Below are positions 34,056 to 45,786 of a DNA stretch of 64,000 nucleotides, in pieces. Position numbers and translations under genes: made by a program. The stretch lies in the NCBI GenBank assembly GCA_001414485.1, contig LLEY01000077.1:222666-286665 (forward strand), in the 5' to 3' direction. The notes below the pieces were generated by a model. It ran no database searches, was not told the origin of the DNA, and saw only the letters and a program-made list of their open reading frames with translations. The first letter of the stretch is position 1; every line of letters begins with the position of its first letter. Source of the DNA: Calycina herbarum (Eukaryota > Ascomycota > Leotiomycetes > Helotiales > Pezizellaceae).

Positions 34056-35523
34056 ACTTAACTAACTTACTACTTATACTCTACTCTACTCTACTTAAGT
34101 AGTACTCGAGTAGTAAAGAGTAGTAGAGTATTTTATTCTTATACTACTTATACTTGTTAAGTATAACAGCTCTCTACAAATGTACTAAAAGAAGTGCTTA
34201 TAGAATAGTACCTGTATTCGTATATACTAAGCGAGACTTCGGTAGAACCTCGGCACGTGATCCAGTCGTATGTGACTGGGACTGTTACACTTGTTATTCT
34301 TATATCTTATTTTAGTAATTAATAAATTCTTAGTAAAAGAGGCTAATCTTATCTAGGTAATTATTAAAGATAAAGTAAACACGTTTCTTACTTCTACTAA
34401 ACTCGTCTATAATACTTTAGAGGTTAAGATTATTACTATCTTATATAATATATAAAATAAAATTCTTTTCACTTTAGAAGAATTATAGAGCTATTTTATA
34501 ATTTTATATAGCTAAGAGAAAAATCTTTCAAAGTATAGACTTTTTCGAACTTTTATAAACTTTTCTAAACTTTTCAAGGTTAAATCGCAACTGACTGTAT
34601 TGAGAGAAACTTCCAAACCTAGACCTATTTTGAACACCCTTTTGGTTTCCCTGATTTTGTCTTCTTTTGCGATGCTACCATGGCTCGCGGTGGACATTGC
34701 AAGTGGCAGTAAATAGCCGCCCCCACGAACACTAGAAATGAAGATTACTCGATCCAAAACAGTCGCAAAAATAAGATAAAAATATAAGTAGATGCGCATG
34801 ATACCAATTTATTATACTCCGGCTTCAGAAATGTTTTTTTAAGTGTACGTTGATCTGTTCACGTAGGGACATAGCATAGAGGATGCCTAATTACTGCTAC
34901 ATGCAATGTCCACTGCGAGCATGGCACTATCAGTAGAGTATTATTAAGCGAGCTTCTCATTTCCCTACACTTGAACCCCTTGCCAGCGATCAAACACTAA
35001 TTCAATGTTTCATTGCAGTTCTTACAGGGCTCTTGGAAAAATTTCTAATTGGGTTTTGTAAGCTTACTTCAACCTGGTACCCCGCCATGTTATTCAACTC
35101 TCACAAATCCACCAGGCCAAGGTTTAGTAAGAGGAAGGGAATATGACTATACATAAGCCTCCAAAAAAGAAATGGCACTTCATCTCCCAAACTGGGCGAT
35201 AGGGTAGCATCGAGATGCGGGCCCAAGAAAATTGTGGTACATTATTCCTTGTTTCGATTCGGTAAGAAGGCATCAAATCATGCAGGCTGTTTAACCGCGC
35301 GCGTCAGCGTATGCATGGCCAACGAAGACACAAAAACAAGGGGCTCAGCGCTGCAGGTCACTTTTCGGTGTGTCGGTGTGTCGGTGTGTAGACAGTACGC
35401 TGAAGATGTGAGCTGTATTTTGCTCATCTGCATTTTACTCGATTATTTCGTTTCTCTCAGTCTATAATTTCATCAGCACTTTATTTCCTTTAGTAACGTC
35501 TCGTTTCTATTTTGGCCCTCGGG
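34056..35523. other. island edge and promoter of the ankyrin gene
   Basis: 34056-34510 is still AT-rich with no identifiable element beyond scattered island-like repeats. After 34510 composition is normal. A 95-codon minus-strand frame (34512-34799) straddles the boundary without motifs. The final few hundred bases probably contain the promoter of the plus-strand gene at 35524; three tandem GTGTGTCGGT-like units occur at about 35367-35392. Confidence 0.4.
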
Positions 35524-38500
35524 ATGTCTGGTTTCGATGTCGCAGCCGGTGTTGTGGGGATGGTTTCCCTCGGCCTCCAATGTTGCAAAGGCATCGCGAC
35601 GTTTTATGGCTCATACAGGGACTATGGTCCGAAAATGGAACGATTGTTAGAATCGACGAAAAACTGTCGGCAAACACTTCAACTTATCAGTTCCATTACG
35701 ATTAACCATGGATCGCTCAATCCAAGTGCATGTCAAGGTATTGAGGATTGCATCGTCTCATGCATCGACGCTTTAGAAATCGTGGAAGTGCGTGTGAAAA
35801 AGCTGAAGCTATCGGAAAAACCATGGAAGCATGGAAGTTCGATCCAAAAGGTCTTTGATAAGTCTGCGTATTGTTTCAAGGAGTCTACTCTTTTGAGTCT
35901 GGCGCAAGATTTGGATTCGGCAAAGGATGATGTTACCCGTGCTTTGGGTATTCTTGGATAGTAAGCATTAGAGAAATCTTGACGAGTTTAATAGCTAATA
36001 GACCAGTTTCAAACTTGATGAGTTGGATGATAAATTACGGAACGACTTCATGGGAGTCCAGAGACAAATGACGGGAATTTCTAGCGAAGTGAAAGATGTT
36101 TCAAGTTCAGTTACCAAGGTGTCTACACAGATTGGAAGCCTCGATAACGCAGTTCAAATACTACCCGCGCACTTGGATAAGCTTGAGTTGAGTGTTCTAG
36201 GAGAGATCAAAGAAGGACGTAGGGTAGCGGAAGGTGGGATTTTGTGGTGTTAGAAGTATCTTGAGTATTAAGCTAACGCTCCTCAGCCATCTCAGACGAG
36301 ACGATACTTGATTGGATATCCACGATGAAGTTTGAAGAAACACAAAACAGCGTGATCAAATCCCTACATGAAGGAACTTGCAAGTGGTTTTTTGAACATC
36401 CAAAGTTTCTAGATTGGCGAGATGGATCGCAACAAGAGCTATGGTGTGTTGGCATTCGTAAGTGTGCTTCAAAGAAACTGTGTTTGGACTGCCCACTAAA
36501 ACTCTCCAGCTGGTGGCGGTAAAACAGTTTTAACGTAGGAGATCTCCGCGTTCCACTTCGACCGTTAAATTGTACACGCTAATTGTTATGCACTCCATAG
36601 CGCAGCAATAGTTCGGCACTTGCGGAAGTGGATAGATTTCAAAAACACTGGTCTTTGTTTCATATACTGTAGTCATCAAACCCAGAAAGAGCAAAACATT
36701 TTGGGTATTCTCTTATCATTACTACGACAAATCGCGAAAAACATCTCTCCTGTACGTACTGCTTCCATGACTGAGTTTTGCCAAAGCTAATGGCAATCGT
36801 GGAAAGATACCAGATGCCATTCGCCAAAAGTACTTGGACTGCAAGTTGAACGAGGAGTCGCTTGACTTAGAAAACGCTGGTATCTTGTTGAAGTCATCTA
36901 TGTCGACGCTGAACAGGACTTTCATTGTCATAGATGGACTAGATGAGTGTGAACAGAGCATCCGAGGAGATTTTATGGATAAGCTCCGTGGCCTTTCTAC
37001 TTGCATGAATGTTTTAGTCACTTCAAGGGATCTGCCTGATATCAGGGATACATTTCAAGACTCACCCGAAATCTTCGTCTCGGCAACAGATGATGATATG
37101 CGACTGTATTTGCGAGATACTATCAAAGCTTCTAAAAACCTATCCCGCCTCACAGGAAAAAATTCTGATTTGTCTTTGAGAATTATCGATACAATTTGCG
37201 ACAGAGCACATGGAATGTGGGTAGCCTGCTAACTCATCAATCTCAATTTGCTAACAAAATAGGTTTCTGTATGCGAAGCTAAACATCGGTTCAGTGGTCA
37301 AGTCAATGAATCTCGCGAGAGTCAACAGAGCGCTCAGCAAAATGCCAGAAGATCTCGAAGCTACATATAACATGGAAGTCGAAATGATACAAGCTGATAC
37401 CGATTCTCAAGAGATTGCTATGAAAGTGCTTGCCTGGATAATCTTTGCTACTGAAGGACGACCTTTCACTTTATCGGAGCTTCAGCATGCAGTGGCAATC
37501 CAAGAGTATACCGAATTCCAAGACGAATTCGAAGAAGAACCGTTCAGCAACTTTCTGTGTCCTGATCCTTTGTTCTTATTGAAATCTTGTCGAGGATTTC
37601 TAGTATTGAACGAAGATGATAATACAGTTATGTGGGCTCACTACACCACTCGGGAATATTTCAACAAGGAGAAGAGAAAAGCAGAGTTATTTCCGGACGC
37701 AAATCTTGAGGCCACAAAAGCATGTCTATCTTATTTGTCGCTTGACTATACTCCGGATTTTTTCGGTGGGTTCTTAATAATGTTCCACTAAGATCTTTAT
37801 GAAAAGAGACCCTGACTAACAAGATTTCGAAAATAGAAACCAAATTAACATTCATTCAGCACCTCGAATTATATCCACTATACCTCTTTGCAGTACAGGA
37901 ATGGGGCCACTTTGCCTCGAAAACTTTAACACATCATCACTCTGGATGCGAGGAAATGGTCCTCCAATTTCTCGAGAATGAAGTTATAATGAGGCATGCA
38001 GCACGTTTCTGGATCTTTCATCGCAGCTTAAGGGACCCCAACGAAATACCCGTTCCAATGCAACAAAACTGGCTTGACCGCTACTTTTCCAGGCACAATG
38101 TTCCCAATAGTGGAGCTACAATCGCTTCAGTGTTTGGGCTCACAAAAATTGTGTCGGCAATGGCAGTGAAAGGGTAAGTCTGAAGCATCTTTCCACCGAA
38201 TAAAAGTAACCCTCGTTTTAGCACAGACATGAATGTGGCCGACCAACGCGGCATCAGCCCTCTTGTTATGGCTATACATTACAAGCATTCCGACATTGTT
38301 CAACTTCTACTAGGTTACAATACTGATATAAATGAAGGCAATGGTGATGGAGACACACTATTAATGCATGCATCAGGTACGAATGACTCACACAGCCGTG
38401 TGCTCAAGATCATACTTCAACTGCCGGACCTCGAATTAGATATAACCAACAATAGGGGTCTTTCGGCATTGCACAAAGCGTACTTTAATATGACATCTTT

Positions 38501-40922
38501 TAGAATGCTTCTCGAAAAAGGAGCGGAGCCAAATATCAAAGAAAAGTATGGGAGAACACCTTTGATGTTCGTTGCTAGAAACTCACAACTTCACGAGACT
38601 CCAGCAAACTTCGATGCAGAGTTTTTCACGAAATACAAAATCGATTCAAATAACATGGATGACCAAGGACGTACTGCTTTATCGTACGCTGCAGGCTCTG
38701 GGAAAGAGGCATTACTGCTGACTTTGTTAGAAGTTACAGACGAACCTTGTTTTCAAGATAAGTCGGGCTTGAATGCTCTCATGTATGCAATATTAAGCGA
38801 CGCCCACAACTCGCCTGAGGTTTTAAACATACTACTCCAAAATACGGTCGTTGATCCTAACACGACAGACAATGAAGGGCGGAATCCTTTGACGATGGCA
38901 GCACAGAGCGAGAAGCCCGCGAGGAAAATTGAACTTCTCCTTCCTGTATTCCAAGATCTGAGTCGACCAAACCATAGTGGTCAAGCAGCTATCGCATACT
39001 TGGCGGGTCATCAAGCAGAAGACTCAGTTTTGGCACTGGATCTCCTCCTCAATCAGGAGTATCTTGAGTTTGATACTCCGGATGAAAGTGGACGAACCCC
39101 TCTATCATGGGCTGTATCAAATGAACAGGTTCCTGGTTGGGAATTTACAGATTTCGAAACCCAGACCCAGACTGTCAAACTTTTCATTGATAGAGGTGCA
39201 AACTTGGATACCAAATGTCAAAACGGACGAACACTATTGTCTTATGCCACTGAACTCGGGAATTTCGAAGTTTTTCAAATTATTCTAAGCCTTCGACCGG
39301 AATTAAGAAACATCAGATGCCACTCCGGGCGCTCTCCACTTTCTTATGCTGCTGAAAGGGGCCGCACAAATATGGCAGAGCTACTACTGTCGTATCCTGA
39401 CGCAGATCCTCTCTTACCCGACGACGTGAAAGCCACCCCCCTAGAGTATGCCACAATCATCGGACACTGTGACTTGGTAAACATACTACTTGAGTACGAG
39501 AAAGACCACGGGGGAATAACTTCAGCAAGCAATGCTCTGTATCGCTCAGCCGCCCAAGGACATGTTCATACGATAAACCTCTTGCTCAAGCGGCAACACA
39601 TCGATATCGATTTTTGTTCGCCAATTGGTGATTTTCACACCCCACTTTCAACTGCAGTCTTATTGGGTCACCTCGAGTGCGTGAAAGTGCTGGTAGAAAG
39701 TGGTGCAAGTTTAGGTAAGCCCCTAGTGCCTGTCATGGTTACCAAAAAGGAGCTTATCCTTGAAGAAACAAACTGACTCGGAGGTGATCGAATAGAAACT
39801 AAAACCAAATACGGGCAAACAATTCTACACCTCGCAGTATCTCACAACCACCTCGAAATCGTCAAATACCTGCTCTCGAGACCAGAAACAACAAGCCAAC
39901 TCAACATACCAGATAACTCAGGTTTCACCCCTCTATCAGAGGCAATCTTCAACGCAGATCTAAACCTCAGCGAAGATCTAGAACTAGTAGAATATCTCCT
40001 CCAAAACGCCGACTTCGTGAACGAAGCCGGCACAAATGCCATAACAATAGCAGCCAGACTCGCAAAAGAGCCCATCATCGACATTCTCATAAACCACGGT
40101 GCAAACCCCAATTCCACAGACAAAGAAGCATTTTCTCCCCTCATGTACGCCATAGAAGCCGGGAAGCTCGCTACAGCAATACACCTGATAGAAAAACACG
40201 GAGCAGATCCTTTGACAAGAACAAGAAACGGGGAAACGCCTTTACTCCGCGCCGTGAACTCCGGAGCCTCGAAAGAGGTCGTGGAGCAGTTCTTAAAATA
40301 CGGGTGTGATCCAGATGTTGAAACTGAGTACGGATGGACACCTTTAAGTCTTGCTATCGGTAAAGTAAACCAGGAGAGTGCCGGGGTTCTTGCTGCAGCA
40401 TCAAAATATGGATTGAAGTATAAGAATCAATTCCATCAGTCGATTTTGACGATGTGTGCAGAAACTTGCATTTTACCCGCGGTCGAACTTTTGGTCAAAC
40501 TGGGGATCGATGTCAACGAAAAAGATGGGAATGGTCGATCAGCTTTGTCGTATGCTGTTCAAGGGCACCCCGAACTTTGCCTGGAAGTGGTGGAATTCCT
40601 AACATCGCAAGAAGGTGTTGACATGAAAAATATAGATAGCGAGGGGAGGGACCTACTGGAGTGGGCTTGTCGCACCTCTTCATCGTCGCCCTTTTTGGAG
40701 GCATGGGAAGCTGACACGGAAGATACGAGGGAAATCTTGATGGAACTTTTGAAGGAGGTCTTGGAGACAAAAGCTAAAAGTGAAGGTATACATTTAGAAG
40801 ACGGGCATTCCGCGCCTCTGCCTGATGACCAAGAAGAAACATATGAGGCCGAGGAGGAATATCAGTTGACACCAGAGCTCAACGAAAATGGAACAGAGAA
40901 TACGGTACCGATATTGCGTTAA
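35524..40922 (+). CDS. NACHT-like STAND protein with ankyrin repeats
   Basis: Ten exons join in frame: 35524-35960, 36007-36233, 36287-36457, 36510-36534, 36601-36751, 36807-37216, 37263-37765, 37837-38173, 38222-39714, 39784-40922 (1630 aa). The N-terminus (MSGFDVAAGVVGMVSLGLQ) is the helical fungal STAND N-domain type, similar to PigL_N. A nucleotide-binding module of the NPHP3_N/NACHT kind follows: LDWISTMKF lead-in, Walker A GIPGGGKT (about 277-284), Walker B FIVIDGLDEC (about 377-386), GMFLYAKL (about 473) and YPLYLFAVQEWG (about 655). From about 755 to 1590 there are many ankyrin repeats (GRTPLMFVAR, GRSALSYAVQ). The family acts in fungal non-self recognition and programmed cell death (family knowledge). 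The sixth exon depends on an intron with a weak AAG acceptor (36752-36806); without it there is a frameshift. It sits directly beside the RIP island yet looks intact. Confidence 0.85.
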
Positions 40923-41583
40923 CGGCGGGCCAAGAGATACCCATTTTGATCTTGCTTGGAGAAAGTAGAACCCAAAGAGACCAAAACTAGATTGGGTATT
41001 TGTATTTGCCATAATTGTATTTTTAGCAAAACATTTCAATGCTAGACCGGGAGCGGTCAATTTCAAGCAGTGTAATAACCAGAGGTCCAGAGAAAGTTCC
41101 ACGGCGATATATACACCCATTAAAAGTGAAATGCCGAGACTGTCTTAGCAAATCGTGAGTTTGCATAATCTCTCAGGTAGGTAGCAAAAGAGTGGCAGGA
41201 TGAAATGATATATTGAAATGAGTATAGCACACTGGATCTACGATGGCCGTATCCCCTATACAATATGCATAATAAAACCAGTAAATAGCTACAAGAAAGG
41301 ACACGAAGTGGAAGCTCTCCAAAATCGCCGAAAACAGAATGTCAGAAGGAGGGAAGGGAAGGGATGAATAAGAGCAAGCGAATAAATACTGTCAAGTATA
41401 CACTGAACGAATTCTTGCAAAATGCAAATTCTTAATTCATCAAGTCATAACGCAAGTGCTCGACTTAAGCACCTGTATGCACCAATTCCCGACTCTATCG
41501 CTTTACACCGGAACCCTATTTAAATATAGGAGCCTCGAAATATTGCTGACCGAAGAAAAATTCACATCCCAGCAGACAATATC
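40923..41583. other. intergenic, convergent 3' ends
   Basis: Space between the stop of the ankyrin gene and the stop of the minus-strand AN1 gene, so it should hold two terminators. Short frames are not supported. Confidence 0.5.
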
Positions 41584-42504
41584 TCAAGCCTCGATGAGGT
41601 TGGGAATGGCGGGGCCAACACCTCTCAACAACACTATCCTATTTCCACTAGCCAAAGCGTCTCCAAGCTTCTCGCTAAACTCAAGCAACCTCCCACCTTC
41701 GACATAGAAAACTCTCAACTTCGAAGCTTCATCCAATCCTTGATTGTTGGTGTTTTTGACTTGTAGACTCTTGGCTGCCGCGTCCAATACTCGTCCAACA
41801 ACCCACTCCTTCGGATAGAAAAATTCACCCTTGGATAACTTTGATTTGGTTGTAGCAGCTTCGGCTTCGACGTAAAGGTAAATTCGCTTCTCGGATGGGA
41901 TTTTCATATCTCCTTTTGCCGTTTTCTTGAGGGCGTTGACTGCCAATAACTTCGCAGAGGCCGACGAGGGCTTGGGCTTGGGCAGTACTCGGTCGGACAT
42001 GGCTGCTTTCTGCGATGTTCCCCAAGCCTTGAGTTTCCCCAACACCATCTTTGCATAGTCCGGTTGGCCCGATCTAGCCGCCCTCCCTCCAATTGGAACT
42101 AACTTGTCGCAGTTGTGGTCTTCGAGGAGGCGATGTGTCATGCAGTAGTCTCGATTGCATATGTCGCAATGAACCGCTGTTGATAAACTCGATCCAATTA
42201 CGTTTTTGCAGGCTGGAGAGGCGCATGGTTTCTGAACTTCGGGCTTGAATTTCCCTGCCCCAAGTGATGGTTTCGCAATATTCTGTTCGCGCTTCCTCCT
42301 AGCCCATTCCCCAGCCTTCGTACATTTGTGTCCATCTTCTAGTCGGTGGGCTCCGCAAAACACAAGTCGGCAGGACTCGCAGTTGGAGGGAAGGAAATCG
42401 AGTCGGTTACAGGGCTTGTATTGGCAGTGAGTGCCTGTTAATGTCGCATCCTTCTCCCCTTCCGCCGTCGCAAGAGTTGAGGGTTTGGATGAAACCGTGG
42501 TCAT
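41584..42504 (-). CDS. CUZ1: AN1-type zinc-finger protein, Cuz1/ZFAND1 type
   Basis: A single 306-codon frame from ATG at 42504, without introns. Two AN1 zinc fingers are visible: residues 27-61 (CQYKPC...CESC...CGAHRLEDGHKC) and 94-132 (CASPAC...CDIC...CMTHRLLEDHNC), each with the expected eight metal ligands. A C-terminal ubiquitin-like region (about 200-300) contains RIYLYVEAEA, FFYPKEWVVGRVLD and LRVFYVEGGRLL. This layout of two AN1 fingers plus a UBL is that of yeast Cuz1 and human ZFAND1, which bind Cdc48/p97 and the proteasome and help cells survive arsenite and clear stress granules (established for those proteins). Cytosolic. Convergent with the ankyrin gene, co-directional with the MTFP1-like gene upstream, from which it is 570 bp away. 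I am confident of the family. Confidence 0.92.
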   Translation of the reverse strand: MTTVSSKPSTLATAEGEKDATLTGTHCQYKPCNRLDFLPSNCESCRLVFCGAHRLEDGHKCTKAGEWARRKREQNIAKPSLGAGKFKPEVQKPCASPACKNVIGSSLSTAVHCDICNRDYCMTHRLLEDHNCDKLVPIGGRAARSGQPDYAKMVLGKLKAWGTSQKAAMSDRVLPKPKPSSASAKLLAVNALKKTAKGDMKIPSEKRIYLYVEAEAATTKSKLSKGEFFYPKEWVVGRVLDAAAKSLQVKNTNNQGLDEASKLRVFYVEGGRLLEFSEKLGDALASGNRIVLLRGVGPAIPNLIEA

Positions 42505-43075
42505 TTTGGAGGGGTTTGAGGTTATTGTAGACGAAAGTTATGTGGAGTTGTTAATAAGAACAGATGAACGACAGTGGTGAATAGGCAGAGCTGCTTATAT
42601 ATGTTGTTGCCCTTCGAGTAAGAGTAGGCAGAAGGGATGAAGTTGACAATTGCGCGGCTGAGGGGGGAGGCGGTGTTTCGAGAAGCGTCCACCAGGCTGA
42701 CAAGTAGCCTTGGCCATCATAGAACCTGATGGATAAAACTGGTAGTAATATTTTAAATACTCCAAAATATGACTCTAAATTGATCCGAATAATTTCTTAC
42801 CTTTAAGAACTTGTAGATAGAAAGCCGTCCTCAAGGGTCTGTTCATCGTGAACCAAAGTCGCTGAAGAAGCGGGCCGAGTCCATTTTCACGGGCCGGATC
42901 GTTCCGTTTCTTCAACAAGACGTTCAGTCTCAACTCATCACATGAAGAAAAATCAAAAGTGGTATTTTTCTCTCGCTAAACAACACCAACCCGAACAACT
43001 TTAGAAGTTGAGATTTCCCAAACGCCATGCTCCTATGTAGTACTTTCCATATGCTATTTATACACCCACAGCACC
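42505..43075 (-). promoter_or_regulatory. intergenic between AN1 gene and MTFP1-like gene
   Basis: 571 bp with the presumed promoter of the AN1 gene near 42505-42700 and the terminator of the MTFP1-like gene near 43000. An AT-rich stretch at 42745-42800 resembles other AT-rich tracts but lacks clear inverted repeats. Confidence 0.45.
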
Positions 43076-44045
43076 TTACAATTCCTTCTTCTTTGCTGCC
43101 TTCAGGTTTTTCTTTTCCAGAGCCTGTTCTCGTCCATGTGTTGGTAAATCCCCGACCGCTTCCTTGCCTCCAAATGTCTCGAAACCTCTGTGAAAGATCC
43201 ATTCAACAGCTTCCTCCACGGGTTTATCGAAGAGGTACGGAAGAGCTGGAACTGCTGCCAATCCAAGACCGATGGGACCGTATGTTCGGATCCTCAAGTT
43301 TTTGCTGTTCTTCAGGGCTCGTCCAGAATAGCGGACAATCGAGTGGATGGTAAAAGCTGGCTGGAAATTGTGTTAGTTAAAGATTTGGCAGTCCCTGATT
43401 GATACTCTAAACTTACCAAACCCATGGAAGCTAGCGACTGGAATATAGCTCTCTGAACCATTACAGTTCGATAATCATTCAAAGCCGGGACCTTTCCAGC
43501 AGGAACAATTGCAGTCTCCCCAACTGGTGCCACATCAATCGTTGACTTAGCATCATTGTACTTCTCAGGCGCAGCCACACGAGGTAATTGGGGATATAAT
43601 ATTCGTTGGTTGCTACAATATGCCTTATAGCCCTCGTGTGCCACATCTCCCGCAATATATGCCCATGATATTCCGTAGGCGGCTCGAACGAGGTTTGGAT
43701 GCGCTACTGGTCGAAATGACTCTCCGATATCACTGGTGTATGCAACATATCTTTGGGCAGAAAGGAGGGCTGTTCGGATTCGCGTCGCATAGGCAGCATA
43801 TCTGATACTGCTTTCCGTTGATTGGGGTGCACTGTAAAGAGGAGTTATTAGCAGAAGCTATAAATGGAAGTTTTAAAGTGCATCTTGACATACCTTCCTT
43901 CATATAACTCATCGTAAAAGTTGTCTTCGACGTCGGATTTATCTACAATCTTCTGGAGGCCCTTTGGTAGCTTCGTTGGGTCGGGAAGCCCAGTCGGAGG
44001 TGGTCCGCGAGGTTTATTGTCTTTTTCCGAATCGTTTCCTGCCAT
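43076..44045 (-). CDS. mitochondrial fission process protein 1 (MTP18/MTFP1)-like
   Basis: Three minus-strand exons: 43894-44045, 43417-43831 and 43076-43360 (283 aa). The introns of 62 and 56 bp have GTATGT/GTAAGT donors, and phases join. After a proline-rich N-terminus comes the family core: RYAAYATRIR...AQRYVAYTSDIGESFRPVAHPNLVRAAYGISWAYIAGDVAHEGYKAY, then YRTVMVQRAIFQSLASMGLPAFTIHSIVRYSGRA and a third hydrophobic stretch RTYGPIGLGLAAVPALPYLFDKPVEEAVEW. These match MTFP1 (PF10558), an inner-mitochondrial-membrane protein linked to fission in animals; the fungal role is not established here. Three to four membrane segments are predicted by eye. Its start is 511 bp from the divergent ATP19 start, so the two probably share a promoter region. 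Confidence 0.9.
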
Positions 44046-44556
44046 GTTGGAAGTCTGAAGTTTTTCTTGGGAGTCTAGCTGCGGAATGTTCGACTTGATA
44101 GAGGAAGCAAAGTAGGTTACTGTACAACCGGTATGAGGGGCGATGGGATGGATGAATGAGCAGCAACCTCGGATGACGATACCTTGTCGGCTCCGAACGG
44201 AAGCTGCGATAATAAAAGCAGCAGTACCATTAACCGTTGTTCAACAACTTAGCATAATTTGACTTGGTCGTACAATATTTACCTTGATGATTTCGAACAC
44301 GTTAACCTCCATTGTACTAGAATTTTTAGCTTAGAATAGGCAAGAGCTCTCTTGAAATAGCTCCCTCCGTCGTTCCTGCCACTACTAACAACAACCCTGC
44401 AAGCCATTCCCGCTTAGTCATTCTCTCCGCCAAGACTTTGAAGCTCGACTTTGTACGGGACGACAGCAGCGTCTACAACCTCACGAACAAGCTCAATTCA
44501 GCAACGCATCCTCACATTCAACTCAATCTGCACAGTCGAAGCTTCGAACCGCCAAC
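44046..44556. promoter_or_regulatory. divergent promoter between MTFP1-like gene and ATP19
   Basis: 511 bp between two start codons that point away from each other. Both products are mitochondrial inner-membrane proteins. A CT-rich leader precedes ATP19 (about 44400-44556). No specific factor site can be named from sequence alone. Confidence 0.6.
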
Positions 44557-44975
44557 ATGGTCCAAATGTACACAATTGCCGGTCGCCAAATTGGCTCCCA
44601 CTACGTACGTCCCAACCACCCCCAGAATGAGGACGAAAAACTTTGGCAGACGCAATTGCAGCACGGCAACGGTCTTCGGAGGCATTGGGAATAATAGCTA
44701 ATCAATTCGGAATATCTAGCTTGCCATGGGCGTTCTCGGATCACTCGGAGCACTTGCTATGTCGTTTGGCGGAGGATCAGCAGCAAAGAAGACTCAGGGA
44801 CCACCTATCAATGCCCAAAGCCCGGATGAGGAGAACTTTATCAAGTATGTTTCTTAGCAGGCAATCCTACTGCTACACACGAGGGGATTAAATTGCAGAG
44901 CGTATTCTAATCTTCTATAGGGACTTCCTCGCAAAGGCCGACGCAGGAGGAAAGACCGAACCCGCGAAGAAATAA
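44557..44975 (+). CDS. ATP19: mitochondrial ATP synthase subunit K (Atp19)
   Basis: Three exons, 44557-44604, 44720-44844 and 44921-44975, give a 75-residue protein. Introns of 115 and 76 bp use GTACGT and GTATGT donors, and both have a CTAAT branch just before the acceptor. The protein starts MVQMYTIAGRQIGSHYLAMGVLG, has one hydrophobic segment (LAMGVLGSLGALAMSFGGG, about residues 17-35) and ends DEENFIKDFLAKAD...EPAKK. This corresponds to Atp19, the small dimer-specific subunit k of F1Fo-ATP synthase in the inner mitochondrial membrane. No single reading frame covers it, so automated callers may miss it. Divergent from the MTFP1-like gene. The AA|G split at the second junction restores FIKDFLAK exactly. 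Confidence 0.9.
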
Positions 44976-45786
44976 GGAGATGTATGATCAATGGGGACGT
45001 TTAGAGCTGGCATGCATGGGCGCATAAACCATCGAGAGGGTGTACATATATCCAGGAGGCCTAGAGAAAGCATGTTTTGATAATTTTTGGGGCAAACTCG
45101 AGATTCCTTTCGGGTTGAGGGACGCCAATTCGTCTTCGCATTTTCCCAATTCATCGTACCGCTCTGGAGGAACCTGTACCCCGAAATCAAGCGTTTTCGG
45201 CCAGTGCCAGGAAACACGCTCGTGATCTTGGGAGGAAGGGACGGTGTAGTACTGGACTGGTTTTACCTTGGCAGAGCGTTGGGTACCTTCGAGTTTCCCG
45301 TTGAGGGGGTTTGGTTACGCTATTCTGCGTACCACTTATCACATCTCTTTCTTATCAGCGGTCTCTTTGTTTTCTCAAGTTTGAGTTATATGCGTTGTAT
45401 CATACTTCGCATCGGTCAACGAACTTCGAGGTATAAATTCCAGCCGGTTTCTCGTTCTGGGGTCGAAGCCTTCTCCGAACTTTTTTTAACAGCTATGTAT
45501 TTCTACTAGGTCTTCCTCCGTCATTCCCTATCTTACGTTTCTCTTTACTGGCCTCCTTGATTTGAGGCCTCCCATCACGTGTATTTTTGAGAGAAGATGT
45601 GAGTCATTTCAAGTTATCACTGTACGTACAGGAAAATATACATATCTATGTATATTGTTCTTTGACTATATGAGCACTGATGAACATTCAACCTTTACAC
45701 ATCAAATTTTCTAATTATCTAATCTCATTCCTAGACCTTATTTTTGCAAAAAAACAGACTGAATCGATACCCAAAAACCCGTCTCA
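44976..45786. other. intergenic
   Basis: 3' flank of ATP19 and promoter of the GNAT gene. A 140-codon frame at 45087-45509 begins with a TTG codon and shows no motif, so I do not support it as a gene. An ACATATCTATGTATAT-like near-palindrome lies around 45640-45655. Confidence 0.4.

Larger units (their letters stand above)
18160..34510. other. RIP-mutated AT-rich island
   Basis: Composition changes abruptly near 18160 to TA-dinucleotide-rich sequence in which CA and TG are strikingly rare while CT, AG and CG remain. This is the signature of CpA-to-TpA repeat-induced point mutation. The island is made of related gypsy-type elements and LTRs, with no intact gene; every reading frame is broken many times. 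It ends gradually near 34510, where normal composition returns upstream of the ankyrin gene. Confidence 0.9.

Noticed and set aside
34512..34799. 95-codon minus-strand frame at the island edge
   Set aside because: Composition straddles the island boundary and there is no motif or neighbouring support.
36776..36779. One-base frameshift in the NACHT region, making the ankyrin gene a pseudogene
   Set aside because: A 55-bp intron with GTACGT donor and a proper branch site removes the frame break and restores a typical family sequence.
42745..42800. AT-rich stretch similar to the GAACAATAT elements
   Set aside because: Shares only AT-rich words such as TTTTAAATA; no inverted arms.
45087..45509. 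140-codon frame downstream of ATP19
   Set aside because: Starts at TTG, no domain, lies in the 3' flank of a real gene.
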